Assembly (NCBI GenBank): GCA_905182995.1
Contig: CAJJDP010000005.1
Span: 806,001-870,000 of the forward strand
Length of the DNA: 64,000 bases
Source of the DNA: Paramecium octaurelia
Lineage: Eukaryota > Ciliophora > Oligohymenophorea > Peniculida > Parameciidae
Direction: 5' to 3'
Shown here: positions 1-12,105 of the stretch, one piece after another
How the letters are laid out: the number at the start of each line of letters is the position of its first letter
Position numbering within the stretch: position 1 is the stretch's first letter
Position numbers and translations under genes: made by a program
The notes under the pieces: generated by a model
The model's input: only the letters and a program-made list of their open reading frames with translations
The model's database searches: none
What the model was told of the DNA's origin: nothing

Positions 1-2969
1 TTTGGCATTTCTGGAGAACATATTCTGGCTAATTGTAAACGATTATCAAAAAATACGTTTTTGTGAATACTGGACTTTTGAATGCATCTGTAAGTTAGCT
101 CAGGAGGTATAGCAGTTATATTTGTATAAGGATTTATGGAATATATGTCCTGAATTTCACGGGGCTTGCAATATTCACAAAAATAAGGACAGTCGGAACA
201 TTTCAAATTAATTATAGTAAGTCTTTTAGTTCCTTCATTAGTAGATGCACAGGTTCTGCATCCTCTATCATAAAATTCACAATTTATTGAATCACTTTTT
301 TAACAAATAATATCATTAAACATACCATAAGTACTGATACATGACTTAACTTTAATTTTCAAAGTTTCCAGAATTTATTACCCAGGATGTTATTTAGTTA
401 AACTAAAAAAGAAAGGAGCCAATTCAAATTTAAATAAAGGTTCAAAAACTTGCACTTATTCGCATTCTGAATATAATGGATTGTATTCGATACAGGACAT
501 ACAAACACCATAATTCGCATGCAAATAATATCCAGATTCGCATTAAAGACAATAATATGTATTTTAAAGAACTTTGGTACAAGTGATGCACATTGATAAA
601 TATTATCTGCAATCCTGCACAGTATTACTAAGCGAGAAGTCCTTGTCAATCAAGCATGTTGATTTCCCTTATTAATTTATGTAATAACTGGAACATGAGT
701 CTCCCAAGATGTTTGGTTATATTTCACATTTTCCTGAGACAAAACTAAAAGCATAGCCATTTAGACATAAAGCACAAGCTACAGCTAAGTCCTCTTGATC
801 ATATGTAAATGGCTAATGTTAAAAGACTGAATTGTAACTTAAGTCAGATTTAAAATATTAGAAGCAATATTTACAATTAGGGATGGAACATGGATAGCAA
901 TCATTCTACTCCATGTTTAAGAAGTAATTATTATTATCATAGCATTGTTTACAGACATTTGAAGCTACATTCTAACATCTTTGAGTCGGAGTTGATATTG
1001 GATCTTTATCCAAACAGACAAATTCCTTATTAATATAATCGCATTTTTAACATTCTTCCGAGCATTATTATTTGCATTCTCCATCCTATAACACTGCCCC
1101 ATATGAACAAATCACCATTATTTGTTTTTGCAAATGATAATAATTACTCTGTTGGCAACTTTAAGAATATGGATAACTTAGACATAGACTATTGCAATAG
1201 GCACAAAACGTAAGCTCCTCATGGTTAAATAAATAAACTGTGTAAGGTTCAATATTTAATGAAAGTATTGATAGTGGTGATATTATATCCTAAGTAAAGG
1301 TGTTATTTTCACTCTGATTATATTATTAATAATCTTTAGTACAAATCGGATTATAAACCCATGTGTTTGTGTATTAGATGCATTCTGGACAAAAGTACAG
1401 CTTTTTTAATTTAGGACTAACAAATATGTATCAAACAATTACCACTGATAACATTTGTCATCATATCTAAAATAACCGAAACTACATATTATTTAAGGGT
1501 CCTACTAGTCGTATTCTTTAGAAGTGGATAGAGGTACTAATTAATCTTGAACTGTTGCTGTTGAAATCGAATAACATGAACTTAAGTTCAAATCTAAATA
1601 TCCAAGCTTGCAGATGCATTTGAAATCAAATGATAATTATCTATTAGAGGATGTTGTGCAACTTAAACACTAATTCGATTGAGGTCCTATGCATGTAGAA
1701 CATGAATAATGGCATTTTGGAGTATAGGAATTAAGACAAGGGTAAAAGTAGGCTAGATTAAACTATCCACTTGCATTGCTTCTATTTGTAGGTGTTCCTC
1801 CTAAATGAACTACAAGGATCAAATCAGAAAATTAATTGACACTTGTAATTGTCTTTATAAATTAGTAATTCTGCTTAACAAAATTTAAATTCAAATAAAT
1901 CTAATTGTTTCGAAATGAGTATGAAAAATAATGCCAATTAAAAAGTGAATATTAATTATCTAGCTCATAAATGACACTCTTTTCTAATGGATCACCAGTA
2001 TTTGACAATTAAGGTAAGGAGGGAAAGGTAAATGTCTAGTAGAATATCTAGATCAGCTACTTTGTTGAATTGATGAAATATGTCACTTAAGCCAATTTTC
2101 CTCCAATATAGTTTTGATATTTTGAATTTGGATTCTACTGTATATGAAGAACATTTATATAATTATTGCTTATGGCTTTGTTTTCATCTATCTTCACCCA
2201 AGTGGTTACTCCATATGATTTATATATTAAGTCCTTAATTGTATGCTCATAATAAAAGTCTGATGTAAAATTAAATTAACTTTTCATAGCATATCCAGAT
2301 GTTGAGCTACAAGCACTTTAAGCAGTTGGACTAAACTTAGTGGTATTTGCTATCAATTGGAATTTAATAACACCTTAAAATTGATAATATCCTAATTATT
2401 TAGACTATGTATATTTTAAATATATTATTTACTATTTTTGATTCCCCTAAATAAAATGAAAAATAATCAGTAATAGCAAAATATTCGTTTTAGTAAATCT
2501 TTTGAAATATAACATTCTTATTAGAATTTTGATAGTAAGTGATGTTTAAGCATTTTTACAGAGCATCATTTCTTATTTCCAAACTATACCAGAATCCCTC
2601 ATAATTTAAATTAGTGACTCCAACTTACTACAAGTACTTCTGTTTCTGTGTTAGTATTTCAAAATAAAGTGTTAATGTCTTCAGAGATGCATCAATTTTT
2701 AAATATTGCAAAAATACATTCTAAACTTCCGCATCTGTAACTCGTCCACTAGAAATAGCAAATATGATAAAATATTTTATGCTATTTGATTATTAACTTG
2801 AATATTAGTAAGAAGCCGGAATATATTTTTATTCAACTGTGAAATATAAGGAATTATTCCAGTCTAACATTTAATACTGGTATTAATATCCCTATTAAAT
2901 TGGGTTAACCGTTCCTGATAAAGCGTTAATGACTTGAAATATAAAGCATTATGATAACATGAATATCAT
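1..2969 (-). CDS. Cys-rich secreted/surface protein, 3' part outside window
   Basis: About 971 residues are visible, read with TAA/TAG as Gln; the C-terminus lies beyond position 1. The start at 2969 gives a hydrophobic N-terminus (MIFMLSQCFIFQVINALSG) that looks like a signal peptide. The N-terminal ~450 residues carry no Cys-pair pattern and look like a LamG/concanavalin-type beta-rich ectodomain (an inference from texture only). After that come growth-factor-receptor-like repeats with Cys pairs, e.g. CHYSCSTCIGP and CESGYYLHANYGVCMSC. Two introns restore frame: 2405-2432 (28 nt) and 1417-1442 (26 nt). Paramecium has many such Cys-rich surface proteins; the precise role is unknown. A shorter start near 2515 was rejected because the frame continues upstream through the first intron. 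Confidence 0.8.
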
Positions 2970-3920
2970 TTTATATTGTTTTTATAAATAATATATATTA
3001 TAATGTAATTAGATCTCACAAAGTTTACTTATTAAGGAATCAAACAGAACTTATCCAATGTGTTGTACTTAATTTTGTGGAATATTCAAAAGGTATGCAA
3101 AAAATAATTAATGTAAAGGAAAAAAGTATGTAAAATCACCCTTATTGTTCAATTTTATCATAAATAAAATTAATTATTTAAACTTAATTTGTTTTTTAGA
3201 TAAAATTATTTTATTTATTCTACATCATGTCAATAATAGGATTAAATGAACAAGCACATTTTTATCTTGATTTTCCTAAGTTTCAGAAGTGAAATAATTA
3301 TTATATATGAGATATCAATTTGAAGGTATTAATTTAAAGGAAGTGTTAAGAGATTAAAAATTTGATATTTTTTAATTTGAACCTTTTTTCATTTTTAAGT
3401 TGTCGAGCTACACCAATTAATTCTAAAATCAATTGATTCTGATTGCATGATTGAGACGTGAGAACTGAAATAAATAAATTTGAAGGACTCATTATTCCCA
3501 AAAAATAAAAAGTTATTACTTTTCTTTTATAGTAATTTCCATTTGCATTATATTTAAACTAGAATTTTTCAAATAATTTTTAGATTGATGCAAGGAGATG
3601 CAGTTACAGAATTCATTGATAATTTAATGAATTAAATTTAAGAAATAAATGCTCAAAAATGATGTCAAAATTATTTTTATGTAGTTTTAACAATTATATC
3701 TAGATAGAATCCTATAGAACAAGGGAATAAATTGTATATTAAAGAGACTCCTCAATAGACCCATGAGTAAGTAGAAATAAGTAACTGAGAGAAGTCGAAA
3801 GTAAATTATAAAAGGTGCTACATGAAATATGCTGCACTTGCAATAATTTGAGATCTGTAACATTTCAAAAATGAATTTAAAATAGAAAATCTCAGTTATT
3901 CAAACAAATATAAATAATTT
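2970..3920. other. AT-rich intergenic region
   Basis: No frame with a start, codon texture or intron support was found. Short open stretches occur, as expected when only TGA stops. It separates the start of the Cys-rich gene from the 3' end of the next minus-strand gene and may hold the promoter of the former. Confidence 0.5.
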
Positions 3921-4456
3921 TCATAAGTCTTATTTTTTTTATTCTCTTATATAAATTTCACACTTGGTGAATTCCTTGATTTAGAAGTCGTTTTTTTCAC
4001 TGTCCCAATTTTTAAGGCTAAACTCAACCATAAACTCATTAACAGTCATTTTGACATGGTACTATGTAAGAACTAATAAAATACAATCATATTAATGGTA
4101 TTGAATTCAACATTGCTTCCTTGATATATTAATCTCTCGAAGAATTACTCTGTATTGCAAAATGACTTATAATGGCTTTCAAAGAATTCCAATCCAATCT
4201 CTTTAATAATGGGACGAGTTATCACATCATAATGAGGATCGTTTAAGGTTTTAAACATCTTGGCCATTTCCTCTGTAATCCCATAATCAATTTTTCCGTA
4301 ATTTGTAGTGCCTTAGCCTCCTTACAAATTCTCTATTGGTTATTCGACTTCTTCAAACTCGATAGGCATTTTTGTCCATTCAATTCCATCTTCAAAGACT
4401 GTTTCTACCTCACTAACTACAAAATAAACTAGTATATTGAAGATAATAAATTTCAT
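3921..4456 (-). CDS. small secreted protein, unknown function
   Basis: 170 residues. The N-terminus MKFIIFNILVYFVVS is a clear signal peptide, followed by an acidic segment and then a mixed alpha/beta-looking region (ITEEMAKMFKTLNDPHYDV). One 23-nt GTA..TAG intron at 4062-4084 is needed to reach the C-terminus ending in REQKKQDL. Only 32 bp separate its start from the stop of the parvulin gene on the same strand. I do not recognise the family; it may be lumenal or secreted. Confidence 0.7.
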
Positions 4457-4488
4457 TATTAATATATGACTTTGAAAAAATTATTTCA

Positions 4489-4893
4489 TCAACCTGTTCT
4501 AAGGATGATGTGCCATCCTGAATCACTTTTAACTGGTTGACTCAACTCTCCGACTTTCAATGCAAATGCCACATCTTCAAACTACTTTTACATTTATCCC
4601 CTTGTAAAATCTCCTAAGTCTCCACCCTTTTAACAAGAAGAACACTATTATTTCTTTAATTTGTTTATATACTTCACTTCTCTCTTAAGCTATTTTAGCA
4701 AATAAGTTCAAATTGTTCTCAACCTATGCTCTGATTTCTCTGATTCCCTTCTCTGCATCAGCATCAGATCTAATATACATAGATGTAGAATGTACCTAGT
4801 GATCTATTTGTCTCTAACTCTGTCATATGGGTTTCTTGATTGTGTAGATTTTAGTAGGATGTGTGATGCTCTTACTGATTTTGCCCCTTGCAT
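4489..4893 (-). CDS. PIN1-like: Pin1-type parvulin peptidyl-prolyl isomerase
   Basis: 116 residues forming one parvulin domain. It catalyses cis/trans isomerisation of prolyl bonds, in Pin1-type enzymes after phospho-Ser/Thr. Conserved pieces: [15 protein letters not shown] near the N-terminus, the catalytic Cys region [31 protein letters not shown], and the C-terminal [12 protein letters not shown]. There is no WW domain, so this is the single-domain form seen in plants and protists. Two introns, 4770-4795 (26 nt) and 4645-4672 (28 nt), both GTA..TAG, are required and restore the family alignment exactly. Start ATG at 4893 leaves only a short leader (MQGAKSV). Confidence 0.93.
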
Positions 4894-5002
4894 TTATATA
4901 ATAATAATTAATAATTCAAATTTCATTCATTTGTATATTTATATTGATTTTGATAATATAATTAAAATTGTTGCATAAATAACCAATAATAGAATGATAT
5001 TA

Positions 5003-6139
5003 TCATATGTCTTTATTATTTACACCTCCCTTTTAATATGGATTTTAATTAGGATATGTCATTTGCGTATTAAGTAATCCTATTAATAAACTACATTATT
5101 TATATATCTAAAATACTTATCTTCAGATTACTACCGCTTATCAATATTTTATGGTGGAGCCTAAGGAGGATGAGCTTTATTGTTCTCTTCTGGCTACAAG
5201 GATTATATAAGATCTAGTTATTATTATAAAACAAATACCTTTAATAGGAACTTTTTTATTTGGAGCTCTAGCCCATTGTATTTTACAAATGACATCCTTT
5301 ATTATTATATTGTTATATAAGGCATTGACAGCAGTTTCTGCGTCTTTCCTTTTTGCAAAATTGATGAAACAACTTTGACCATGTTCCATTATTTTAATCG
5401 AATTTAGTTTTCCATACTTTGAAAATAGATGTCTACTTATAAAAATTTGATTTACTTCAAATCTGATTCCTTGATATCGGCTGTCATATGGGAAATATAT
5501 AGACTGCAGATTTTTGGATCATCAGGTGGCAACAAACCTTTGGCTTCAAACTTTTCCTTATATAATAGATCTATATCTTGAGGGTTTTCTAATGGTTCTG
5601 CATATATTTAATTAGCTGGTTCTGATTTTCCATCATTTAATTGATTATTTACATCTGCTAATCTTGGCTCTTTGAGTATTTGATCAAGCATTGGCAACTG
5701 CTTATCATAGGGTAAAATTAATCTCTCGATCTGACGATTAGCTTATTCTGCCCAATAGTCTCTGTTTGCTGTATGTTCAGGAATTTCAATTTTTTAATCT
5801 CCTAAAAATTTATCTCTTGTGCATAATCCCATGTTAAATTCTAAATCTTTAAAACAAGCTTAGCAAATATTTTTAATTTTGCCACATGTCTAACAAACTT
5901 CAGTTTATTTCTATCTTGAGTTATTCCCAGGCTTCCATTTAAAGGTTGTGAATGGCCTTGCACAGATTCTACATTCCCTTCCAAATCTATCTTTGAGCTT
6001 AGAATGATTAAACATTTATTTTTACCATTCTAATGTAGGGATTCTCCCCAAGACAATTATTACAAACAATTGGAAAATCAGTCTCTTCCCAAGCCAGTTT
6101 GCTTATATCCTGTTTTAAAGCATGACCTCTTTCTGCCAT
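5003..6139 (-). CDS. RBM22: pre-mRNA splicing factor RBM22/Slt11 (Cwc2/Ecm2 group)
   Basis: 344 residues. RBM22 binds the U6 snRNA stem and stabilises the catalytic spliceosome. The N-terminus has [19 protein letters not shown], followed by zinc-binding Cys pairs ([24 protein letters not shown]) as in the family. A charged linker leads to an RRM ([17 protein letters not shown] ... [11 protein letters not shown] ... [10 protein letters not shown]) and a Pro/Gln-rich tail. Introns: 5998-6025 (28 nt, ends AAG), 5433-5455 (23 nt, splits the RRM), 5214-5238 (25 nt) and 5091-5116 (26 nt). The last intron is optional; without it the protein would stop at 5059. Its start is 39 bp from the stop of the upstream minus-strand gene. 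Confidence 0.93.
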
Positions 6140-6178
6140 TTAAAAATTAAATTATGTAATTATTTTAATGCAAATAAA

Positions 6179-7752
6179 TCATTTTTTCTTCAAACTAGAC
6201 TTTTGTTTTTTGTGATTACTCTAAAATATTGTGGAGCTTGGTCTCAATGACTGATTTTATTATTTCTCCAAATATTAAATTACGTATTTCATAAACTATT
6301 AATTTTAACGTTGTTATTATTCCTGAGCCTCCTCTAACTTATGAACCAATTTTTCTATGATTTAGAAGTCAGAATTTGTTTTTGCTGAATCTCTCTACTT
6401 TTCAACTCTTGATTTGATTTCACTTATTTCTAATTATAATTTTTCACTTCTCTTTCTCTCCTCTTAAACTTCAAGTGTTAAAGAACTAACTTTAGGATTG
6501 CCTGGATTTTATGCATTCATTAACTATTAAATTTCTCTTGTTAGATAAGAATTTTCATCCCTTAATGTCTACACTAGTATTTTATTATTTTCATTTTCTT
6601 TATTAATTTAATCAACTTCTCTAAAGTAAATACAATGTTTACTTTTATTTGAAATCTAATTGTTATGTTAATCCAGTAACACATTCCTTAAGTTCTTCAA
6701 TCACTTATTTAAGTTGTACAATTGTATTTTTGAGTTAATCGATTTCAATTTTATATGATTGATCAATCTCTTAGATTTCTTTCAATAATGGAATTTAGCA
6801 ATCTGATGTTCTTGAACATTATGTCAATTGTTTCTATGGTGGGATATTTTCTAATTGACTGAAAATGTTGGAGTCTCCCTTCTCTTTTTTTGAATACATC
6901 GATATGTGTCTATTATTAAAGTCTAAATTTGAATTGTTTAATTGCAATGGTTATATTTGCTTGGTAGATTGAGTCTTGAGAAAGTTTTTGACTCTCATTT
7001 CTATTTTGTCGATTAATTAATGTGTCTGTTCCACTCCAGCGTCTCTCAACATAAATTTTAACAGATTATATTTTTAATATCATTATAATTAGTGTTTCTC
7101 TTCCAAAAATCTCAGCTCCTTCTCCAATCGATTTATTTCAATCTCTTATTCTGTAATGAGATTGGTGGCTTCCTCTTCAATTCTATATCGCTCCTTCTTT
7201 TCCTCCTAGAGTTCTTTCAATAACTTTGTCAATATTTCTCTATCTATATAAATTAACAATATTACTATTACATCAAAGCATCACAAGCAGAATGATCTTC
7301 CTTTCCTAAAATATCAAACTCTCATTACTTTCTATATTTGCTTTAATCTAGTTTAATTTCTCCAGAATTTCACAGCACCATTCCTCTATATTGGTTACTT
7401 GACTTTAATCGATGTTTTCATTGAATTCCATCAATTCCTTCAACAATTTCTATAAGGTTTCCATGATCTTATCATCCTTCTCCTCAGGCTATTATTTGGC
7501 CACTTTAATATTGTTGCTGAATAATTTAGTGGCACTACATTATAAGAAATAATTAAACCTATAACTCTTTTGAAGTTTCGGAGGTATTTTTGTTTCTTTG
7601 CTCTCTTTCAACACAGGCGATTAAGATTCGTCAACTTTCACAGTTTTCTATTTATTCAATTTATTCAATTCCGATGGATTAGAAAATAGCCCAGGTTTGA
7701 TATTTGGACTTAACCCTGGCGATTTGTAGATTGGACTCTTTCTTCTATTCAT
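6179..7752 (-). CDS. long coiled-coil protein with an in-frame TGA
   Basis: The frame begins MNRRKSPIYKSPGLSP and is dominated by heptad-like Glu/Lys/Leu/Gln stretches, so a long coiled coil is likely. Introns restore frame at 7535-7558 (GTT donor), 7306-7328, 7240-7271 (32 nt) and 6621-6642. One TGA at 7080-7082 lies in frame between two coiled-coil halves (about 219 and 270 residues) with no GT-AG intron able to remove it. Either this is two adjacent genes, with the second starting at an ATG shortly downstream, or one gene interrupted by a mutation or a sequencing error. Total length including the TGA is 491 codons. Function is not recognised; a cytoskeletal or basal-body role is only a guess. 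Confidence 0.7.
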
Positions 7753-8340
7753 TTTTATATATAAATTATATATTTTAATTCATTTCAAAAGTACTACATT
7801 CTATTATTTATTATCATTTCAGATTTCAATGTAAAAGATGAATTTAACCGCATCTATCTGATAGTAATTTTAAGGCATGTCTTATTATCTAAATAATAGT
7901 TAAAATTAATGGATTTCTTAGATTTAATTCCATTAATTTAATCAGTTATTCATTTTTGCAATATTTTGGTAGGAAAATGGAATGAGGGAAATTATATCTT
8001 ATATATTAAATTATACCAAATTCACTTATTTATAATTATTATCTTATTTGATTAATTATAAAAATATTTCTTTTATATTATAATTAAATATTTATATTAA
8101 AGATGCCAAAATTCTTGATAATAGTCTGTATCGAAAAGTATGTTGATAGATCTAAAACATATATATGTGAACATATTCTACTAAAAAATAATATTAATTT
8201 TAATCATTTTATATGAATATCAATTTTCAAAGATTGTATAATTATGTGATCTTCTAATTATTATTGTTAAACAATATTAAATTACTATTTTTGGTTACTT
8301 CTAATATACATTTGTAATCATATTGAAATAATATAACAAA
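7753..8340. other. AT-rich intergenic region, partly inside the duplicated segment
   Basis: No coding signal was found. From 7882 onward the sequence is the left copy of the 1314-bp exact repeat. The real locus probably has a single such spacer between the coiled-coil gene start and the RING gene stop. Confidence 0.5.
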
Positions 8341-9195
8341 TCAAAACTTAACTTATTCGTCGCATCTATATTTACAGATTGGACATTTGATACTTTTGGC
8401 TAGCCAGAAATCAATGCATTCATTATGAAAATAATGCACTAAAATAAAATAGAAAATTTATTACAGCATGGCAAAGTTTTGACAATTTCTTCATCAGTAT
8501 AATCCATTAAACATATCATACATTTACAAAAGTCCTCATTGATATTTTGTCCTTTGTTCTATATCCAATTTAAATCTATTTTCCTCTCAGGGAATTATTG
8601 AATAAAATTATTATTGATTCCATCATTTATTATAGGGAGCCATCTTTACTAATTAAACTATTGAATAAGTAAATAAATATACTAAAACTATATCGTCAAA
8701 GTATCTAGGCAAAGTTGCCAAATGAGGCTGATCTTCTTGTATCAGAAATGATGCATCACTAATGAGCTAAGCATTGGCATCAGACTCAAAGGATTAATCA
8801 AGAAATGACTCATCACTCTTAGGTTATTCAGGCTATTGCAATTGAGATTATCGATTTGCTCCATGTTTCTTTTTTTAAAAGATATTTTTGAACAAAACTG
8901 GAAGCGTCATTTAAGACAATTTCATATTTTATTCATGCAATCCAGCTCCAAAATTGCATTCATCAAAATCCATAAGATCAATTTCTATTTCTTCATTCTC
9001 CTTATGTAAATTAGTGAGGAAAGTGTTGGGAAAGTTAGGGAACTCATTAATAGATTGGCCTTTACTATTTAAATCTTTTGAAGAAAAGATAATTTAATTT
9101 TCTTTATCATCATATTAAGCAAAGTTCTCCATTATTCCATAGAATTGTTTTCTCTTTTAGACAAATTGATTTCTAGATGCTGTATTAACCTCTAA
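7882..9195. repeat. left copy of exact 1314-bp direct repeat
   Basis: Bases 7882-9195 recur at 9197-10510 with an offset of 1315, separated by one N at 9196. The stretches compared, including both ends and the RING coding part, are identical. Intron and intergenic parts are as conserved as coding parts, which argues against an old duplication. The copy starts at an arbitrary intergenic position and ends inside a coding exon. Confidence 0.95.
8341..9195 (-). pseudogene. 5'-truncated duplicate of the RING-H2 gene (probable assembly artefact)
   Basis: This copy holds the C-terminal ~268 codons of the RING-H2 gene, including introns at 8439-8464 and 8658-8682, and is cut at 9195 next to the N. 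It has no start codon and nothing upstream that continues the frame. The intact version is at 9656-11250. I treat it as a duplicated contig end and not as a biological pseudogene. Confidence 0.8.
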
Positions 9196-9196
9196 N
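9196..9196. other. assembly gap (single N)
   Basis: The only ambiguous base in the window. It sits exactly at the junction of the two repeat copies, the pattern left when two overlapping contig ends are scaffolded without merging. Confidence 0.97.
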
Positions 9197-10510
9197 TTAT
9201 TATCTAAATAATAGTTAAAATTAATGGATTTCTTAGATTTAATTCCATTAATTTAATCAGTTATTCATTTTTGCAATATTTTGGTAGGAAAATGGAATGA
9301 GGGAAATTATATCTTATATATTAAATTATACCAAATTCACTTATTTATAATTATTATCTTATTTGATTAATTATAAAAATATTTCTTTTATATTATAATT
9401 AAATATTTATATTAAAGATGCCAAAATTCTTGATAATAGTCTGTATCGAAAAGTATGTTGATAGATCTAAAACATATATATGTGAACATATTCTACTAAA
9501 AAATAATATTAATTTTAATCATTTTATATGAATATCAATTTTCAAAGATTGTATAATTATGTGATCTTCTAATTATTATTGTTAAACAATATTAAATTAC
9601 TATTTTTGGTTACTTCTAATATACATTTGTAATCATATTGAAATAATATAACAAATCAAAACTTAACTTATTCGTCGCATCTATATTTACAGATTGGACA
9701 TTTGATACTTTTGGCTAGCCAGAAATCAATGCATTCATTATGAAAATAATGCACTAAAATAAAATAGAAAATTTATTACAGCATGGCAAAGTTTTGACAA
9801 TTTCTTCATCAGTATAATCCATTAAACATATCATACATTTACAAAAGTCCTCATTGATATTTTGTCCTTTGTTCTATATCCAATTTAAATCTATTTTCCT
9901 CTCAGGGAATTATTGAATAAAATTATTATTGATTCCATCATTTATTATAGGGAGCCATCTTTACTAATTAAACTATTGAATAAGTAAATAAATATACTAA
10001 AACTATATCGTCAAAGTATCTAGGCAAAGTTGCCAAATGAGGCTGATCTTCTTGTATCAGAAATGATGCATCACTAATGAGCTAAGCATTGGCATCAGAC
10101 TCAAAGGATTAATCAAGAAATGACTCATCACTCTTAGGTTATTCAGGCTATTGCAATTGAGATTATCGATTTGCTCCATGTTTCTTTTTTTAAAAGATAT
10201 TTTTGAACAAAACTGGAAGCGTCATTTAAGACAATTTCATATTTTATTCATGCAATCCAGCTCCAAAATTGCATTCATCAAAATCCATAAGATCAATTTC
10301 TATTTCTTCATTCTCCTTATGTAAATTAGTGAGGAAAGTGTTGGGAAAGTTAGGGAACTCATTAATAGATTGGCCTTTACTATTTAAATCTTTTGAAGAA
10401 AAGATAATTTAATTTTCTTTATCATCATATTAAGCAAAGTTCTCCATTATTCCATAGAATTGTTTTCTCTTTTAGACAAATTGATTTCTAGATGCTGTAT
10501 TAACCTCTAA
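9197..10510. repeat. right copy of exact 1314-bp direct repeat
   Basis: Identical to 7882-9195. At its right end the reading frame of the RING gene continues smoothly into unique sequence at 10511, so this copy is connected to the true upstream part of the gene, while the left copy is connected to the true downstream spacer. Confidence 0.95.
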
Positions 10511-11250
10511 GATCTTTAGTGTATTAATCTACATATACAATCCTGCTTATTCATCATCCTCATTCATAGACTTAAACATTGTTTATTCATTATCAATAAT
10601 AGAAATCTGGGTGTTGCGTGTAGTGGGTCCCTTTTTCGGTTAACTCTTTTTTATAATCAACTCTATATCTTATATCTTTATCTTAGATCCTTCCTTTATA
10701 AATCGAGGAACTAAAAAATAGGGTTGAATGTATTTTTTAAATATCTCTTGTTTGCTGTTATCTGTTTAATTTTACATTACTAACTATATCTCCTCGATTG
10801 TGCTTTCTGAGCAATTAATGAACTTCCATTACTATTGAATATCTCAAATATAATTACTGTTTCTTGAGTAAAAATTCCGTCATTTGGAACACACTTGATT
10901 GCTTGCATCAATGCTCCATTGACAATTACCTGTTAATCTTTACTAATATGTAAATTTAAGGGAAGTTGAGTTATAAGCTCTCTTTTTTCATTCGAGAGAT
11001 TCATAAAATGAACTTTTTTTAAGCTTACATTCTTTTACAAGTCACTTGGGTAGCATAAAATTCTTGTAGTTTAATAAAGGCAACCCTCTAAAGGATTCAA
11101 AAAAAACACTTTAAATGTAATTCCATGAATTATTAAGAATTCTCCTAATTTCAAATCCTGATTTCTTAAACTATTATAAATTTAGCATTCCGACATCTTC
11201 ATCTCTTATAATCGATCATAATATAAAACAATAAAATTAAAAGGATCCAT
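9656..11250 (-). CDS. RING-H2 zinc finger protein, probable E3 ubiquitin ligase
   Basis: 505 residues. The C-terminus is a RING-H2 domain: CKCMIC, then C-L-H-Y-F-H-N-E-C and CPIC, with the spacing of ubiquitin-ligase RING fingers, ending ICKYRCDEQVKF. The N-terminal half (MDPFNFIVLYYDR ... LGEFLIIHGITFKVFFLNP) looks like a compact beta-rich domain, perhaps a Cdc48-N-like fold, but this is tentative. Introns: 10832-10857 (26 nt), 9973-9997 (25 nt) and 9754-9779 (26 nt, splits the RING between the third Cys and the first His). Start ATG at 11250. The 3' two thirds of the gene lie inside the right repeat copy. Confidence 0.9.
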
Positions 11251-12105
11251 TTTTGAAATATTTATTTAATACAATAATAATAATTCGAAAACTCGTTATC
11301 CAAAGTAAATTAAGTTGTTAAATACAAATATGGAGATAACTCATTTAAATAAACATCATGTTACCAATTCAGCCGAAGATTGTATTCAGATCTTATCCAA
11401 ATAATTTTTTAATTTAAAAAATATATTTATTAACATAATATTAATTATGAATTTCAACTTGATATCTGGAAGTTTAACGTAATTATATTTAAGAATACAT
11501 CTACAAATCATCAATGATATTATCTTAATTAAAATAGTATAGTTCCTTTCTACTTATTCCTAAATGCATATTACATTAAGTTTCAAGAATAACTCATATA
11601 TTATGAAAACAGATCATCTTTATTGTACATATATAAACTATCTAATTTTAATAAAAAAAATTCCTTTATATAAGTTCTAAAAAATTTAGATTATTTGTCT
11701 TGCCATCTTATTTGTCATGATGATTGCGAAATATCAATTAAAAAATTATACAAATATATTTCAATTAACATATTAATAATGTTTTATATCAATATGTAAA
11801 TTACTTTTGGATTACATAAATGTAATTTAAAATATAAAATATTGTATTACCATAAGAGATGTTTCAAGTGATATAGATGAGTTGTTTAGTTTGGTAAAGA
11901 TCTGAAAAAATGAAGTTGGGAGAAAATCTTGAGATATATGAAGCTTTTAATATTAAGAGTTGAATTTAAATTGCTTAACAGATAGAATTAATTTGGTTGT
12001 TCTTTAATAATAGGATGGAGTGAAATAACTTAAAATTATTTGTATTATTATGAATATAAATTAATTATTTCAATAATAAATTTTATTTTATTTTATTTAA
12101 TTAAT
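11251..12105. other. AT-rich intergenic region between divergent genes
   Basis: It separates the start of the minus-strand RING gene from the start of a plus-strand coiled-coil gene, so promoters for both are expected here. I see no coding frame, repeat or RNA gene. Confidence 0.5.

Noticed and set aside
2438-2515. Alternative start with a signal-like hydrophobic run for the first gene
   Set aside because: The frame is a shadow; the 28-nt intron at 2405-2432 joins a better upstream exon that has its own signal peptide.
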